Shown: one piece after another, positions 26,400 through 38,800 of the stretch
How the letters are laid out: the number at the start of each line of letters is the position of its first letter
Position numbering within the stretch: position 1 is the stretch's first letter
Notes under the pieces: model-generated
Seen by the model: only the letters and a program-made list of their open reading frames with translations
Told to the model about the DNA's origin: nothing
The model's database searches: none
Translations under genes and position numbers: made by a program
Source of the DNA: Acanthosepion esculentum
Lineage: Eukaryota > Mollusca > Cephalopoda > Sepiida > Sepiidae
Length of the DNA: 64,000 nt
Assembly: GCA_964036315.1 (NCBI GenBank)
Contig: OZ038479.1
Coordinates: forward strand, 62,668,804-62,732,803
Direction of reading: 5' to 3'

Positions 26400-28400
26400 A
26401 ACCTATAGAAATATTGCATCTTTTGTTATTTTGCAATAAAAAAGTTAGAATGCAAAAAGGAATACTGCATATTGTTATAATTTTTAATAGACAATTTAGA
26501 AAACCTATACAAATATTGCATCTTTTGGTATTTTGCAATAAAAAAAGTTAGAATGCATATAGGAATACTGCATATTTTGGTCTTTTTCAATAGAAAAGTT
26601 AGAAAACATATTGAAATATTGCATCTTTTGTTATTTTGCAATTAAAAATTAGAATGCATAAAGGAATACTGCATATTTAGGTCTTTTTCAATAGAAAAGT
26701 TAGAAAACATATTGAAATATTGCATCTTTTGATATTTTGCAATAAAAAAGTTAGAATGCAAATGTGAATACTGCATATTGTTATATTTTTCGATAGAAAA
26801 GTTAGAAAACATATTGAAATATTGCATCTTTTGTTATTTTGCAATAAAAAAGTTAGAATGCAAATGTGAATACTGCATATTGTTATATTTTTCAATAGAA
26901 AAGTTAGAAAACATATTGAAATATTGCATCTTTTGTTATTTTGCAATAAAAAAGTTAGAATGCAAATAGGAATACTGCATATTTTGGTCATTTTCAATAG
27001 AAAAGTTAGAAAGCATATTGAAATATTGCATCTTTTGTTATTTTGCAATAAAAATGTTAGAATGCAAATAGGAATACTGCATATTCTGGTATTTATCAAT
27101 AGAAAAGTTAGAAAGCATATTGAAATATTGCATCTTTTGTTATTTTGCAATAAAAAAGTTAGAATGCAAATAGGAATACTGCATATTTTGGTATTTATCA
27201 ATAGAAAAGTTAGAAAACATATTGAAATATTGCATCTTTTGTTATTTTGCAATAAAAAAGTTAGAATGCAAATAGGAATACTGCATATTTTGGTATTTAT
27301 CAATAGAAAAGTTAGAAAACATATTGAAATATTGCATCTATTGTTATTTTGCAATAAAAAAGTTAGAATGCAAATAGGAATACTGCATATTTTGGTATTT
27401 ATCAATAGAAAAGTTAGAAAACATATTGAAATATTGCATCTTTTGTTATTTTGCAATAAAAAAGTTAGAATGCAAATAGGAATACTGCATATTGTTATAT
27501 TTTTCAATAGAAAAGTTAGAAAACATATTGAAATATTACATCTTTTGTTATTTTGCAATAAAAAAGTTAGAATGCAAATAGGAATACTGCATATTTTGGT
27601 CTTTTTCAATAGAAAAGTTAGAAAACATATTGAAATATTGCATCTTTTGTTATTTTGCAATAAAAAAGTTAGAATGCAAATAGGAATACTGCATATTGTT
27701 ATATTTTTCAGTAGAAAAGTTAGAAAACATATTGAAATATTGCATCTTTTGTTATTTTGCAATAAAAAAGTTAGAATGCAAAAAGGAATACTGCATATTT
27801 TGGTATTTATCAATAGAAAAGTTAGAAAACATATTGAAATATTGCATCTTTTGTTATTTTGCAATAAAAAAGTTAGAATGCAAATAGGAATACTGCATAT
27901 TTTGGTCTTTTTCAATAGAAAAGTTAGAAAACATATTGAAATATTGCATCTTTTGTTATTTTGCAATAAAAAAGTTAGAATGCAAATAGGAATACTACAT
28001 ATTTTGGTCTTTTTCAATAGAAAAGTTAGAAAACATATTGAAATATTGCATCTTTTGTTATTTTGCAAAAAAGTTAGAATGCAAAAAGGAATACTGCATA
28101 TTTTGGTCTTTTTCAATAGAAAAGTTAGAAAACATATTGAAATATTGCATCTTTTGTTATTTTGCAATAAAAAAGTTAGAATGCAAATAGGAATACTGCA
28201 TATTTTGGTATTTATCAATAGAAAAGTTAGAAAACATATTGAAATATTGCATCTTTTGTTTTTTTGCAATAAAAAAGTTAGAATGCAAAAAGGAATACTG
28301 CATATTTTGGTATTTATCAATAGAAAAGTTAGAAAACATATTGAAATATTGCATCTTTTGTTATTTTGCAATAAAAAAGTTAGAATGCAAATAGGAATAC
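26400..28400. repeat. Irregular stretch with the longest indel-free run
   Basis: Monomers of several junction types follow one another without a repeated HOR inside the stretch. The segment near 27,009 (AAAGCATATTG, then GCAATAAAAATG) resembles 25,071 at a shift of 1,938 bp (19 x 102), so part of this zone derives from the adjacent 1,428-bp HOR. Three CAAATGTG/CAGTAG-type monomers occur at about 26,760, 26,862 and 27,706. Indels are rare here, which is why reading frames stay open longest. No non-satellite sequence is seen. Confidence 0.8.
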
Positions 28401-29212
28401 TGCCTATTTTGGTCTTTTTCAATAGAAAGGTTAGAAAACATATTGAAATATTGCATCTTTTGTTATTTTGCAATAGAAAAGTTAGAATGCAAATAGGAAT
28501 ACTGCATATTGTTATATTTTTCAATAGAAAAGTTAGAAAACATATTGAAATATTGCATCTTTTGTTATTTTGCAATAAAAAAGTTAGAATGCAAATAGGA
28601 ATACTGCATTTTGTTATATTTTTCAATAGAAAAGTTAGAAAACATATTGAAATATTGCATCTTTTGTTATTTTGCAATAAAAAAGTTAGAATGCAAATAG
28701 GAATACTGCATATTTATGTCTTTTTCAATAGAAAAGTTAGAAAACATATTGAAATATTGCATCTTTTGTTATTTTGCAATAAAAAAGTTAGAATGCAAAA
28801 AGGAATACTGCATATTTTGGTATTTATCAATAGAAAAGTAAGAAAACATATTGAAATATTGCATCTTTTGTTATTTTGCAATAAAAAAGTTAGAATGCAA
28901 ATAGGAATACTGCATATTTTGGTCTTTTTCAATAGAAAAGTTAGAAAACATATTGAAATATTGCATCTTTTGTTATTTTGCAATAAAAAAGTTAGAATGC
29001 AAAAAGGAATACTGCATATTTTGGTATTTATCAATAGAAAAGTTAGAAAACATATTGAAATATTGCATCTTTTGTTATTTTGCAATAAGAAAGTTAGAAT
29101 GCAAAAAGGAATACTGTATATATTTGGGTATTTATCAATAGAAAAGTTAGAAAACATATTGAAATATTGCATCTTTTGTTATTTTGCAATAAAAAAGTTA
29201 GAATGCAAATAG
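26924..29212 (+). other. Longest stop-free frame (762 codons), judged non-coding
   Basis: The frame starts at the ATG in TTGCATC-proximal sequence and runs 762 codons to a TAG. Each monomer reads as two 17-residue halves, FCNKKVRMQIGILHILV and FFNRKVRKHIEILHLLL, identical at 10 of 17 positions. The frame survives because both 51 and 102 are multiples of three. On the opposite strand a 666-codon frame overlaps it (26,677-28,677). No ribosome-binding context, intron, domain or non-repeat end is seen. Among the 11 A/B consensus differences, 3, 4 and 4 fall at codon positions 1, 2 and 3, so there is no sign of selection on protein. A translated satellite peptide cannot be ruled out, but nothing here supports one. 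Confidence 0.85.
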
Positions 29213-30984
29213 GAATACTGCATATTTTGGTCATTTTCAATAGAAAAGTTAGAAAACATATTGAAATATTGCATCTTTTGTTATTTTGCAATAAAAAAGT
29301 TAGAATGCAAAAAGGAATACTGCATATTTTGGTCTTTTTCAATAGAAAGGTTAGAAAACATATTGAAATATTGCATCTTTTGTTATTTTGCAATAGAAAA
29401 GTTAGAATGCAAATAGGAATACTGCATATTGTTATATTTTTCAATAGAAAAGTTAGAAAACATATTGAAATATTGCATCTTTTGTTATTTTGCAATAAAA
29501 AAGTTAGAATGCAAATAGGAATACTGCATTTTGTTATATTTTTCAATAGAAAAGTTAGAAAACATATTGAAATATTGCATCTTTTGTTATTTTGCAATAA
29601 AAAAGTTAGAATGCAAATAGGAATACTGCATATTTATGTCTTTTTCAATAGAAAACTTAGAAAACATATTGAAATATTGCATCTTTTGTTATTTTGCAAT
29701 AAAAAAGTTAGAATGCAAAAAGGAATACTGCATATTTTGGTATTTATCAATAGAAAAGTAAGAAAACATATTGAAATATTGCATCTTTTGTTATTTTGCA
29801 ATAAAAAAGTTAGAATGCAAATAGGAATACTGCATATTTTGGTCTTTTTCAATAGAAAAGTTAGAAAACATATTGAAATATTGCATCTTTTGTTATTTTG
29901 CAATAAAAAAGTTAGAATGCAAAAAGGAATACTGCATATTTTGGTATTTATCAATAGAAAAGTTAGAAAACATATTGAAATATTGCATCTTTTGTTATTT
30001 TGCAATAAGAAAGTTAGAATGCAAAAAGGAATACTGTATATATTTGGGTATTTATCAATAGAAAAGTTAGAAAACATATTGAAATATTGCATCTTTTGTT
30101 ATTTTGCAATAAAAAAGTTAGAATGCAAAAAGGAATACTGCATATTTTGGTATTTATCAATAGAAAAGTAAGAAAACATATTGAAATATTGCATCTTTTG
30201 TTATTTTGCAATAAAAAAGTTAGAATGCAAATAGGAATACTGCATATTTTGGTCTTTTTCAATAGAAAAGTTAGAAAACATATTGAAATATTGCATCTTT
30301 TGTTATTTTGCAATAAAAAAGTTAGAATGCAAAAAGGAATACTGCATATTTTGGTATTTATCAATAGAAAAGTAAGAAAACATATTGAAATATTGCATCT
30401 TTTGTTATTTTGCAATAAAAAAGTTAGAATGCAAATAGGAATACTGCATATTTTGGTCTTTTTCAATAGAAAAGTTAGAAAACATATTGAAATATTGCAT
30501 CTTTTGTTATTTTGCAATAAAAAAGTTAGAATGCAAAAAGGAATACTGCATATTTTGGTATTTATCAATAGAAAAGTTAGAAAACATATTGAAATATTGC
30601 ATCTTTTGTTATTTTGCAATAAGAAAGTTAGAATGCAAAAAGGAATACTGTATATATTTGGGTATTTATCAATAGAAAAGTTAGAAAACATATTGAAATA
30701 TTGCATCTTTTGTTATTTTGCAATAAAAAAGTTAGAATGCAAAAAGGAATACTGCATATTTTGGTATTTATCAATAGAAAAGTAAGAAAACATATTGAAA
30801 TATTGCATCTTTTGTTATTTTGCAATAAAAAAGTTAGAATGCAAATAGGAATACTGCATATTTTGGTCTTTTTCAATAGAAAAGTTAGAAAACATATTGA
30901 AATATTGCATCTTTTGTTATTTTGCAATAAAAAAGTTAGAATGCAAAAAGGAATACTGCATATTTTGGTATTTATCAATAGAAA
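28405..30984. repeat. 920- and 614-bp HORs marked by TATATATTTGGG
   Basis: The segment 28,405-29,200 matches 29,325-30,120 at 920 bp (9 x 102 plus 2). The segment 29,660-30,370 matches 30,274-30,984 at 614 bp (6 x 102 plus 2). The diagnostic monomer has CTGTATATATTTGGG, two bases longer than normal, at 29,114, 30,034 and 30,648, each preceded by GCAATAAGAAAG. GAAAAGTAAGAAAAC is a second marker. A difference between the 920-bp copies is GAAAAGTTAG versus GAAAACTTAG near 29,652. Two successive duplications of different size from one parent block explain the pattern. Confidence 0.88.
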
Positions 30985-32915
30985 AGTTAGAAAACATATT
31001 GAAATATTGCATCTTTTGTTATTTTGCAATAAAAAAGTTAGAATGCAAATAGGAATACTGCATATTTTGGTCATTTTCAATAGAAAAGTTAGAAAACATA
31101 TTGAAATATTGCATCTTTTGTTATTTTGCAATAAAAAAGTTAGAATGCAAAAAGGAATACTGCATATTTTGGTATTTATCAATGGAAAAGCTAGAAAACA
31201 TATTGAATTATTGCATCTATTGTTATTTTGCAATAAAAAAGTTAGAATGCAAATAGGAATACTGCATATTGTTATATTTTTCAATAGAAAAGTTAGAAAA
31301 CATATTGAAATATTGCATCTTTTGTTATTTTGCAATAAAAAAGTTAGAATGCAAATAGGAATACTGCATATTTTGGTCTTTTTCAATAGAAAAGTTAGAA
31401 AACATATTGAAATATTGCATCTTTTGTTATTTTGCAATAAAAAAGTTAGAATGCAAAAAGGAATACTGTATATTGTTATATTTTTTAATAGAAAAGTTAG
31501 AAAACCTATAGAAATATTGCATCTTTTGTTATTTTGCAATAAAAAGAGTTAGAATGCAAAAAGGAATAGTGCATATTTTGGTATTTATCAATAGAAAAGT
31601 TAGAAAACATATTGAAATATTGCATCTTTTGTTATTTTGCAATAAAAAAGTTAGAATGCAAAAAGGAATACTGTATTTTGTTATATTTTTTAATAGAAAA
31701 GTTAGAAAACCTATAGAAATATAGCATCTTTTGTTATTTTGCAATAAAAAAAGTTAGAATGCAAAAAGGAATAGTGCATATTTTGGTATTTATCAATAGA
31801 AAAGTTAGAAAATATATTGAAATATTGCATCTTTTGTTATTTTGCAATAAAAAAGTTAGAATGCAAAAAGGAATACTGCATATTTTGGTATTTATCAATA
31901 GAAAAGTTAGAAAACATATTGAAATATTACATCTTTTGTTATTTTGCAATAAAAAAGTTAGAATGCAAATAGGAATACTGCATATTTTGGTCTTTTTCAA
32001 TAGAAAAGTTAGAAAACATATTGAAATATTGCATCTTTTGTTATTTTGCAATAAAAAAGTTAGAATGCAAATAGGAATACTGCATATTGTTATATTTTTC
32101 AGTAGAAAAGTTAGAAAACATATTGAAATATTGCATCTTTTGTTATTTTGCAATAAAAAAGTTAGAATGCAAAAAGGAATACTGCATATTTTGGTATTTA
32201 TCAATAGAAAAGTTAGAAAACATATTGAAATATTGCATCTTTTGTTATTTTGCAATAAAAAAGTTAGAATGCAAATAGGAATACTACATATTTTGGTCTT
32301 TTTCAATAGAAAAGTTAGAAAACATATTGAAATATTGCATCTTTTGTTATTTTGCAAAAAAAGTTAGAATGCAAAAAGGAATACTGCATATTTTGGTCTT
32401 TTTCAATAGAAAAGTTAGAAAACATTGAAATATTGCATCTTTTGTTATTTTGCAATAAAAAAGTTAGAATGCAAATAGGAATACTGCATATTTTGGTATT
32501 TATCAATAGAAAAGTTAGAAAACATATTGAAATATTGCATCTTTTGTTTTTTTGCAATAAAAAAGTTAGAATGCAAAAAGGAATACTGCATATTTTGGTA
32601 TTTATCAATAGAAAAGTTAGAAAACATATTGAAATATTGCATCTTTTGTTATTTTGCTATAAAAAAGTTAGAATGCAAATAGGAATACTGCCTATTTTGG
32701 TCTTTTTCAATAGAAAGGTTAGAAAACATTTTGAAATATTGCATCTTTTGTTATTTTGCAATAGAAAAGTTAGAATGCAAATAGGAATACTGCATATTGT
32801 TATATTTTTCAATAGAAAAGTTAGAAAACCTATAGAAATATTGCATCTTTTGTTATTTTGCAATAAAAAAAGTTAGAATGCATATAGGAATACTGCATAT
32901 TTTCGTCTTTTTCAA
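30984..32915. repeat. Irregular stretch between HORs
   Basis: Mixed monomers with two close repeats of GGAATAGTGCATATTTTGG (about 31,563 and 31,769), each following a CCTATAGAAATA half B and a lengthened A-run. AATGGAAAAGCTAG near 31,182 is a rare variant. A half B two bases short (AAAACATTGAAATATTG) lies near 32,421. GCAAAAAAAGTTAG, two bases short, lies near 32,355. Only satellite is present. Confidence 0.8.
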
Positions 32916-35820
32916 TAGAAAAGTTAGAAAACATATTGAAATATTGCATCTTTTGTTATTTTGCAATAAAAAATTAGAATGCAAAAAGAAATACTGCATA
33001 TTTTGGTCTTTTTCAATAGAAAAGTTAGAAAACATATTGAAATATTGCATCTTTTGTTATTTTGCAATAACAAAGTTAGAATGCAAATAGGAATACTGCA
33101 TATTTTGGTCATTTTCAATAGAAAAGTTAGAAAACATATTGAAATATTGCATCTATTGTTATTTTGCATTAAAAAAGTTAGAATGCAAAAAGGAATACTG
33201 CATATTTTGGTATTTATCAATAGAGAAAGTTAGAAAACATATTGAAATATTGCATCTTTTGTTATTTTGCAATAAAAAAGTTAGAATACAAAAAGGAATA
33301 CTGCATATTTTGGTATTTATCAATAGAAAAGTTAGAAAACATATTGAAATATTGCAACTTTTGTTATTTTGCAATAAAAAGAGTTAGAATGCAAAAAGGA
33401 ATACTGCATATTTTGGTCTTTTTCAATAGAAAAGTTAGAAAACATATTGAAATATTGCATCTTTTGTTATTTTGCAATAAAAAAGTTAGAATGCAAATAG
33501 GAATACTGCATATTGTTATATTTTTCAATAGAAAAGTTAGAAAACATATTGAAATATTGCATCTTTTGTTATTTTGCAATAAAAAAGTTAGAATGCAAAT
33601 AGGAATACTGCATATTTTGGTCTTTTTCAATAGAAAAGTTAGAAAACATATTGAAATTTTGCATCTTTTGTTATTTTGCAATAAAAAAGTTAGAATGCAA
33701 ATAGGAATACTGCATATTTTGGTATTTATCAATAGAAAAGTTAGAAAACATATTGAAATATTGCATCTTTTGTTATTTTGCAATAAAAAATTAGAATGCA
33801 AAAAGGAATACTGCATATTTTGGTCTTTTTCAATAGAAAAGTTAGAAAACATATTGAAATATTGCATCTTTTGTTATTTTGCAATAAAAAAGTTAGAATG
33901 CAAAAAGGAATACTGCATATTTTGGTATTTATCAATAGAAAAGTTAGAAAACATATTGAAATATTGCATCTTTTGTTATTTTGCAATAAAAAAGTTAGAA
34001 TGCAAAAATGAATACTGCATATTTTGGTATTTATCAATAGAAAAGTTAGAAAACATATTGAAATATTGCATCTTTTGTTATTTTGCAATAAAAAAGTTAG
34101 AATGCAAAAAGGAATACTGCATATTTTGGTATTTATCAATAGAAAAGTTAGAAAACATATTGAAATATTGCATCTTTTGTTATTTTGCAATAAAAAAGTT
34201 AGAATGCAAATAGGAATACTGCATATTGTTATATTTTTCAATAGAAAAGTTAGAAAACATATTGAAATATTGCATCTTTTGTTATTTTGCAATAAAAAAG
34301 TTAGAATGCAAAAAGGAATACTGCATAATTTGGTATTTATCAATAGAAAAGTTAGAAAACATATTGAAATATTGCATCTTTTGTTATTTTGCAATAAAAA
34401 ATTAGAATGCAAAAAGAAATACTGCATATTTTGGTCTTTTTCAATAGAAAAGTTAGAAAACATATTGAAATATTGCATCTTTTGTTATTTTGCAATAACA
34501 AAGTTAGAATGCAAATAGGAATACTGCATATTTTGGTCATTTTCAATAGAAAAGTTAGAAAACATATTGAAATATTGCATCTATTGTTATTTTGCATTAA
34601 AAAAGTTAGAATGCAAAAAGGAATACTGCATATTTTGGTATTTATCAATAGAGAAAGTTAGAAAACATATTGAAATATTGCATCTTTTGTTATTTTGCAA
34701 TAAAAAAGTTAGAATACAAAAAGGAATACTGCATATTTTGGTATTTATCAATAGAAAAGTTAGAAAACATATTGAAATATTGCAACTTTTGTTATTTTGC
34801 AATAAAAAGAGTTAGAATGCAAAAAGGAATACTGCATATTTTGGTCTTTTTCAATAGAAAAGTTAGAAAACATATTGAAATATTGCATCTTTTGTTATTT
34901 TGCAATAAAAAAGTTAGAATGCAAATAGGAATACTGCATATTGTTATATTTTTCAATAGAAAAGTTAGAAAACATATTGAAATATTGCATCTTTTGTTAT
35001 TTTGCAATAAAAAAGTTAGAATGCAAATAGGAATACTGCATATTTTGGTCTTTTTCAATAGAAAAGTTAGAAAACATATTGAAATTTTGCATCTTTTGTT
35101 ATTTTGCAATAAAAAAGTTAGAATGCAAATAGGAATACTGCATATTTTGGTATTTATCAATAGAAAAGTTAGAAAACATATTGAAATATTGCATCTTTTG
35201 TTATTTTGCAATAAAAAATTAGAATGCAAAAAGGAATACTGCATATTTTGGTCTTTTTCAATAGAAAAGTTAGAAAACATATTGAAATATTGCATCTTTT
35301 GTTATTTTGCAATAAAAAAGTTAGAATGCAAAAAGGAATACTGCATATTTTGGTATTTATCAATAGAAAAGTTAGAAAACATATTGAAATATTGCATCTT
35401 TTGTTATTTTGCAATAAAAAAGTTAGAATGCAAAAATGAATACTGCATATTTTGGTATTTATCAATAGAAAAGTTAGAAAACATATTGAAATATTGCATC
35501 TTTTGTTATTTTGCAATAAAAAAGTTAGAATGCAAAAAGGAATACTGCATATTTTGGTATTTATCAATAGAAAAGTTAGAAAACATATTGAAATATTGCA
35601 TCTTTTGTTATTTTGCAATAAAAAAGTTAGAATGCAAATAGGAATACTGCATATTGTTATATTTTTCAATAGAAAAGTTAGAAAACATATTGAAATATTG
35701 CATCTTTTGTTATTTTGCAATAAAAAAGTTAGAATGCAAAAAGGAATACTGCATAATTTGGTATTTATCAATAGAAAAGTTAGAAAACATATTGAAATAT
35801 TGCATCTTTTGTTATTTTGC
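32915..35820. repeat. 1,428-bp HOR (14-mer), second locus, two copies
   Basis: The segment 32,915-34,392 matches 34,343-35,820 at exactly 1,428 bp. The copies overlap slightly, as expected for a tandem duplication. Shared markers are CAAAAAGAAATAC, GCAATAACAAAG, GCATTAAAAAAG, CAATAGAGAAAG (one base longer), TTAGAATACAAAAAGG, TTGCAACTTTTG, GCAATAAAAAGAG, GAAATTTTGC, CAAAAATGAATAC and GCATAATTTGG. The + strand frame is identical in both copies over 323 codons. Monomer content differs from the 1,428-bp HOR at 23.7 kb, so the equal length arose separately. Confidence 0.92.
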
Positions 35821-38800
35821 AATAAAAAAGTAAGAATGCAAATAGGAATACTGCATATTTTGGTATTTATCAATAGAAAAGTTAGAAAACATATTGAAAT
35901 ATTGCATCTTTTGTTATTTTGCAATAAAAAATTAGAATGTAAAAAGGAATACTGCATATTTTGGTCTTTTTCAATAGAAAAGTTAGAAAACATATTGAAA
36001 TATTGCATCTTTTGTTATTTTGCAATAAAAAAGTTACAATGCAAATAGGAATACTGCATATTTTGGTCTTTTTCAATAGAAAAGTTAGAAAACATATTGA
36101 AATATTGCATCTTTTGTTATTTTGCAATAAAAAAGTTAGAATGCAAATAGGAATACTGCATATTGTTATATTTTTCAGTAGAAAAGTTAGAAAACATATT
36201 GAAATATTACATCTTTTGTTATTTTGCAATAAAAAAGTTAGAATGCAAAAAGGAATACTGCATATTTTGGTATTTATCAATAGAAAAGTTAGAAAACATA
36301 TTGAAATATTGCATCTTTTGTTATTTTGCAATAAAAAAGTTAGAATGCAAATAGGAATACGGCATATTGTTATATTTTTCAATAGAAAAGTTAGAAAACA
36401 TATTGAAATATTGCATCTTTTGTTATTTTGCAATAAAAAAGTTAGAATGCAAATAGGAATACTGCATATTTTGGTCTTTTTCAATAGAAAAGTTAGAAAA
36501 CTTATTGAAATATTGCATCTTTTGTTATTTTGCAATAAAAAAGTTAGAATGCAAATAGGAATACTACATATTTTGGTCTTTTTCAATAGAAAAGTTAGAA
36601 AACATATTGAAATATTGCATCTTTTGTTATTTTGCAAAAAAAGTGAGAATGCAAAAAGGAATACTGCATATTTTGGTCTTTTTCAATAGAAAAGTTAGAA
36701 AACATATTGAAATATTGCATCTTTTGTTATTTTGCAAAAAAAGTGAGAATGCAAAAAGGAATACTGCATATTTTGGTCTTTTTCAATAGAAAAGTTAGAA
36801 AACATATTGAAATATTGCATCTTTTGTTATTTTGCAATAAAAAAGTTAGAATGCAAATAGGAATACTGCATATTTTGGTATTTATCAATAGAAAAGTTAG
36901 AAAACATATTGAATTATTGCATCTTTTGTTTTTTTGCAATAAAAAAGTTAGAATGCAATAAGGAATACTGCATATTTTGGTATTTATCAATAGAAAAGTT
37001 AGAAAACATATTGAAATATTGCATCTTTTGTTATTTTGCAATAAAAAAGTTAGAATGCAAATAGGAATACTGCATATTGTTATATTTTTCAGTAGAAAAG
37101 TTAGAAAACATATTGAAATATTGCATCTTTTGTTATTTTGCAATAAAAAAGTTAGAATGCAAAAAGGAATACTGCATATTTTGGTATTTATCAATAGAAA
37201 AGTAAAAAAACATATTGAAATATTGCATCTTTTGTTATTTTGCAATAAAAAAGTTAGAATGCAAATAGGAATACTGCATATTGTTATATTTTTCAATAGA
37301 AAAGTTAGAAAACATATTGAAATATTGCATCTTTTGTTATTTTGCAATAAAAAAGTTAGAATGCAAAAAGGAATACTGTATATTGTTATATTTTTTAATA
37401 GAAAAGTTAGAAAACCTATAGAAATATTGCATCTTTTGTTATTTTGCAATAAAAAAAGTTAGAATGCATATAGGAATACTGCATATTTTGGTCTTTTTCA
37501 ATAGAAAAGTTAGAAAACATATTGAAATATTGCATCTTTTGTTATTTTGCAATAAAAAATTAGAATGCAAAAAGGAATACTGCATATTTTGGTCTTTTTC
37601 AATAGAAAAGTTAGAAAACATATTGAAATATTGCATCTTTTGTTATTTTGCAATAAAAAAGTTAGAATTCAAATAGGAATACTGCATATTTTGGTCTTTT
37701 TCAATAGAAGAGTTAGAAAACATATTGAAATATTGCATCTTTTGTTATTTTGCAATAAAAATGTTAGAATGCAAATAGGAATACTGCATATTGTTATATT
37801 TTTCAGTAGAAAAGTTAGAAAACATATTGAAATATTGCATCTTTTGTTATTTTGCAATAAAAAAGTTAGAATGCAAAAAGGAATACTGCATATTTTGGTA
37901 TTTATCAATAGAAAAGTTAGAAAACATATTGAAATATTGCATCTTTTGTTATTTTGCAATAAAAAAGTTAGAATGCAAATAGGAATACTGCATATTGTTA
38001 TATTTTTCAATAGAAAAGTTAGAAAACACATTGAAATATTGCAGCTTTTGTTATTTTGCAATAAAAAAGTTAGAATGCAAATAGGAATACTACATATTTT
38101 GGTCTTTTTCAATAGAAAAGTTAGAAAACATATTGAAATATTGCATCTTTTGTTATTTTGCAAAAAAAGTTAGAATGCAAAAAGGAATACTGCATATTTT
38201 GGTCTTTTTCAATAGAAAAGTTAGAAAACATATTGAAATATTGCATCATTTGTTATTTTGCAATAAAAAAGTTAGAATGCAAATAGGAATACTGCATATT
38301 TTGGTATTTATCAATAGAAAAGTTAGAAAACATATTGAAATATTGCATCTTTTGTTATTTTGCAATAAAAAAGTTAGAATGCAAAAAGGAATACTGTATA
38401 TTGTTATATTTTTTAATAGAAAAATTAGAAAACCTATAGAAATATTGCATCTTTTGTTATTTCCAATAAAAAAAGTTAGAATGCAAATAGGAATACTGCA
38501 TATTTTGGTATTTATCAATAGAAAAGTTAGAAAACATATTGAAATATTGCATCTTTTGTTATTTTGCAATAAAAAAGTTAGAATGCAAAAAGGAATACTG
38601 CATATTGTTATATTTTTCAATAGAAAAGTTAGAAAACATATTGAAATATTGCATCTTTTGTTATTTTGCAATAAAAAAGTTAGAGTGCAAATAGGAATAC
38701 TGCATATTTTGGTCTTTTTCAATAGAAAGTTAGAAAACATATTGAAATATTGCATCTTTTGTTATTTTGCAATAAAAAAGTTAGAATGCAAAAAGGAATA

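Noticed and set aside
26924..29212. A giant repeat protein gene of 762 codons
   Set aside because: The frame is a direct product of a 102-bp repeat. Other frames and the opposite strand are open too, indels elsewhere break it, and A/B differences show no third-position bias.
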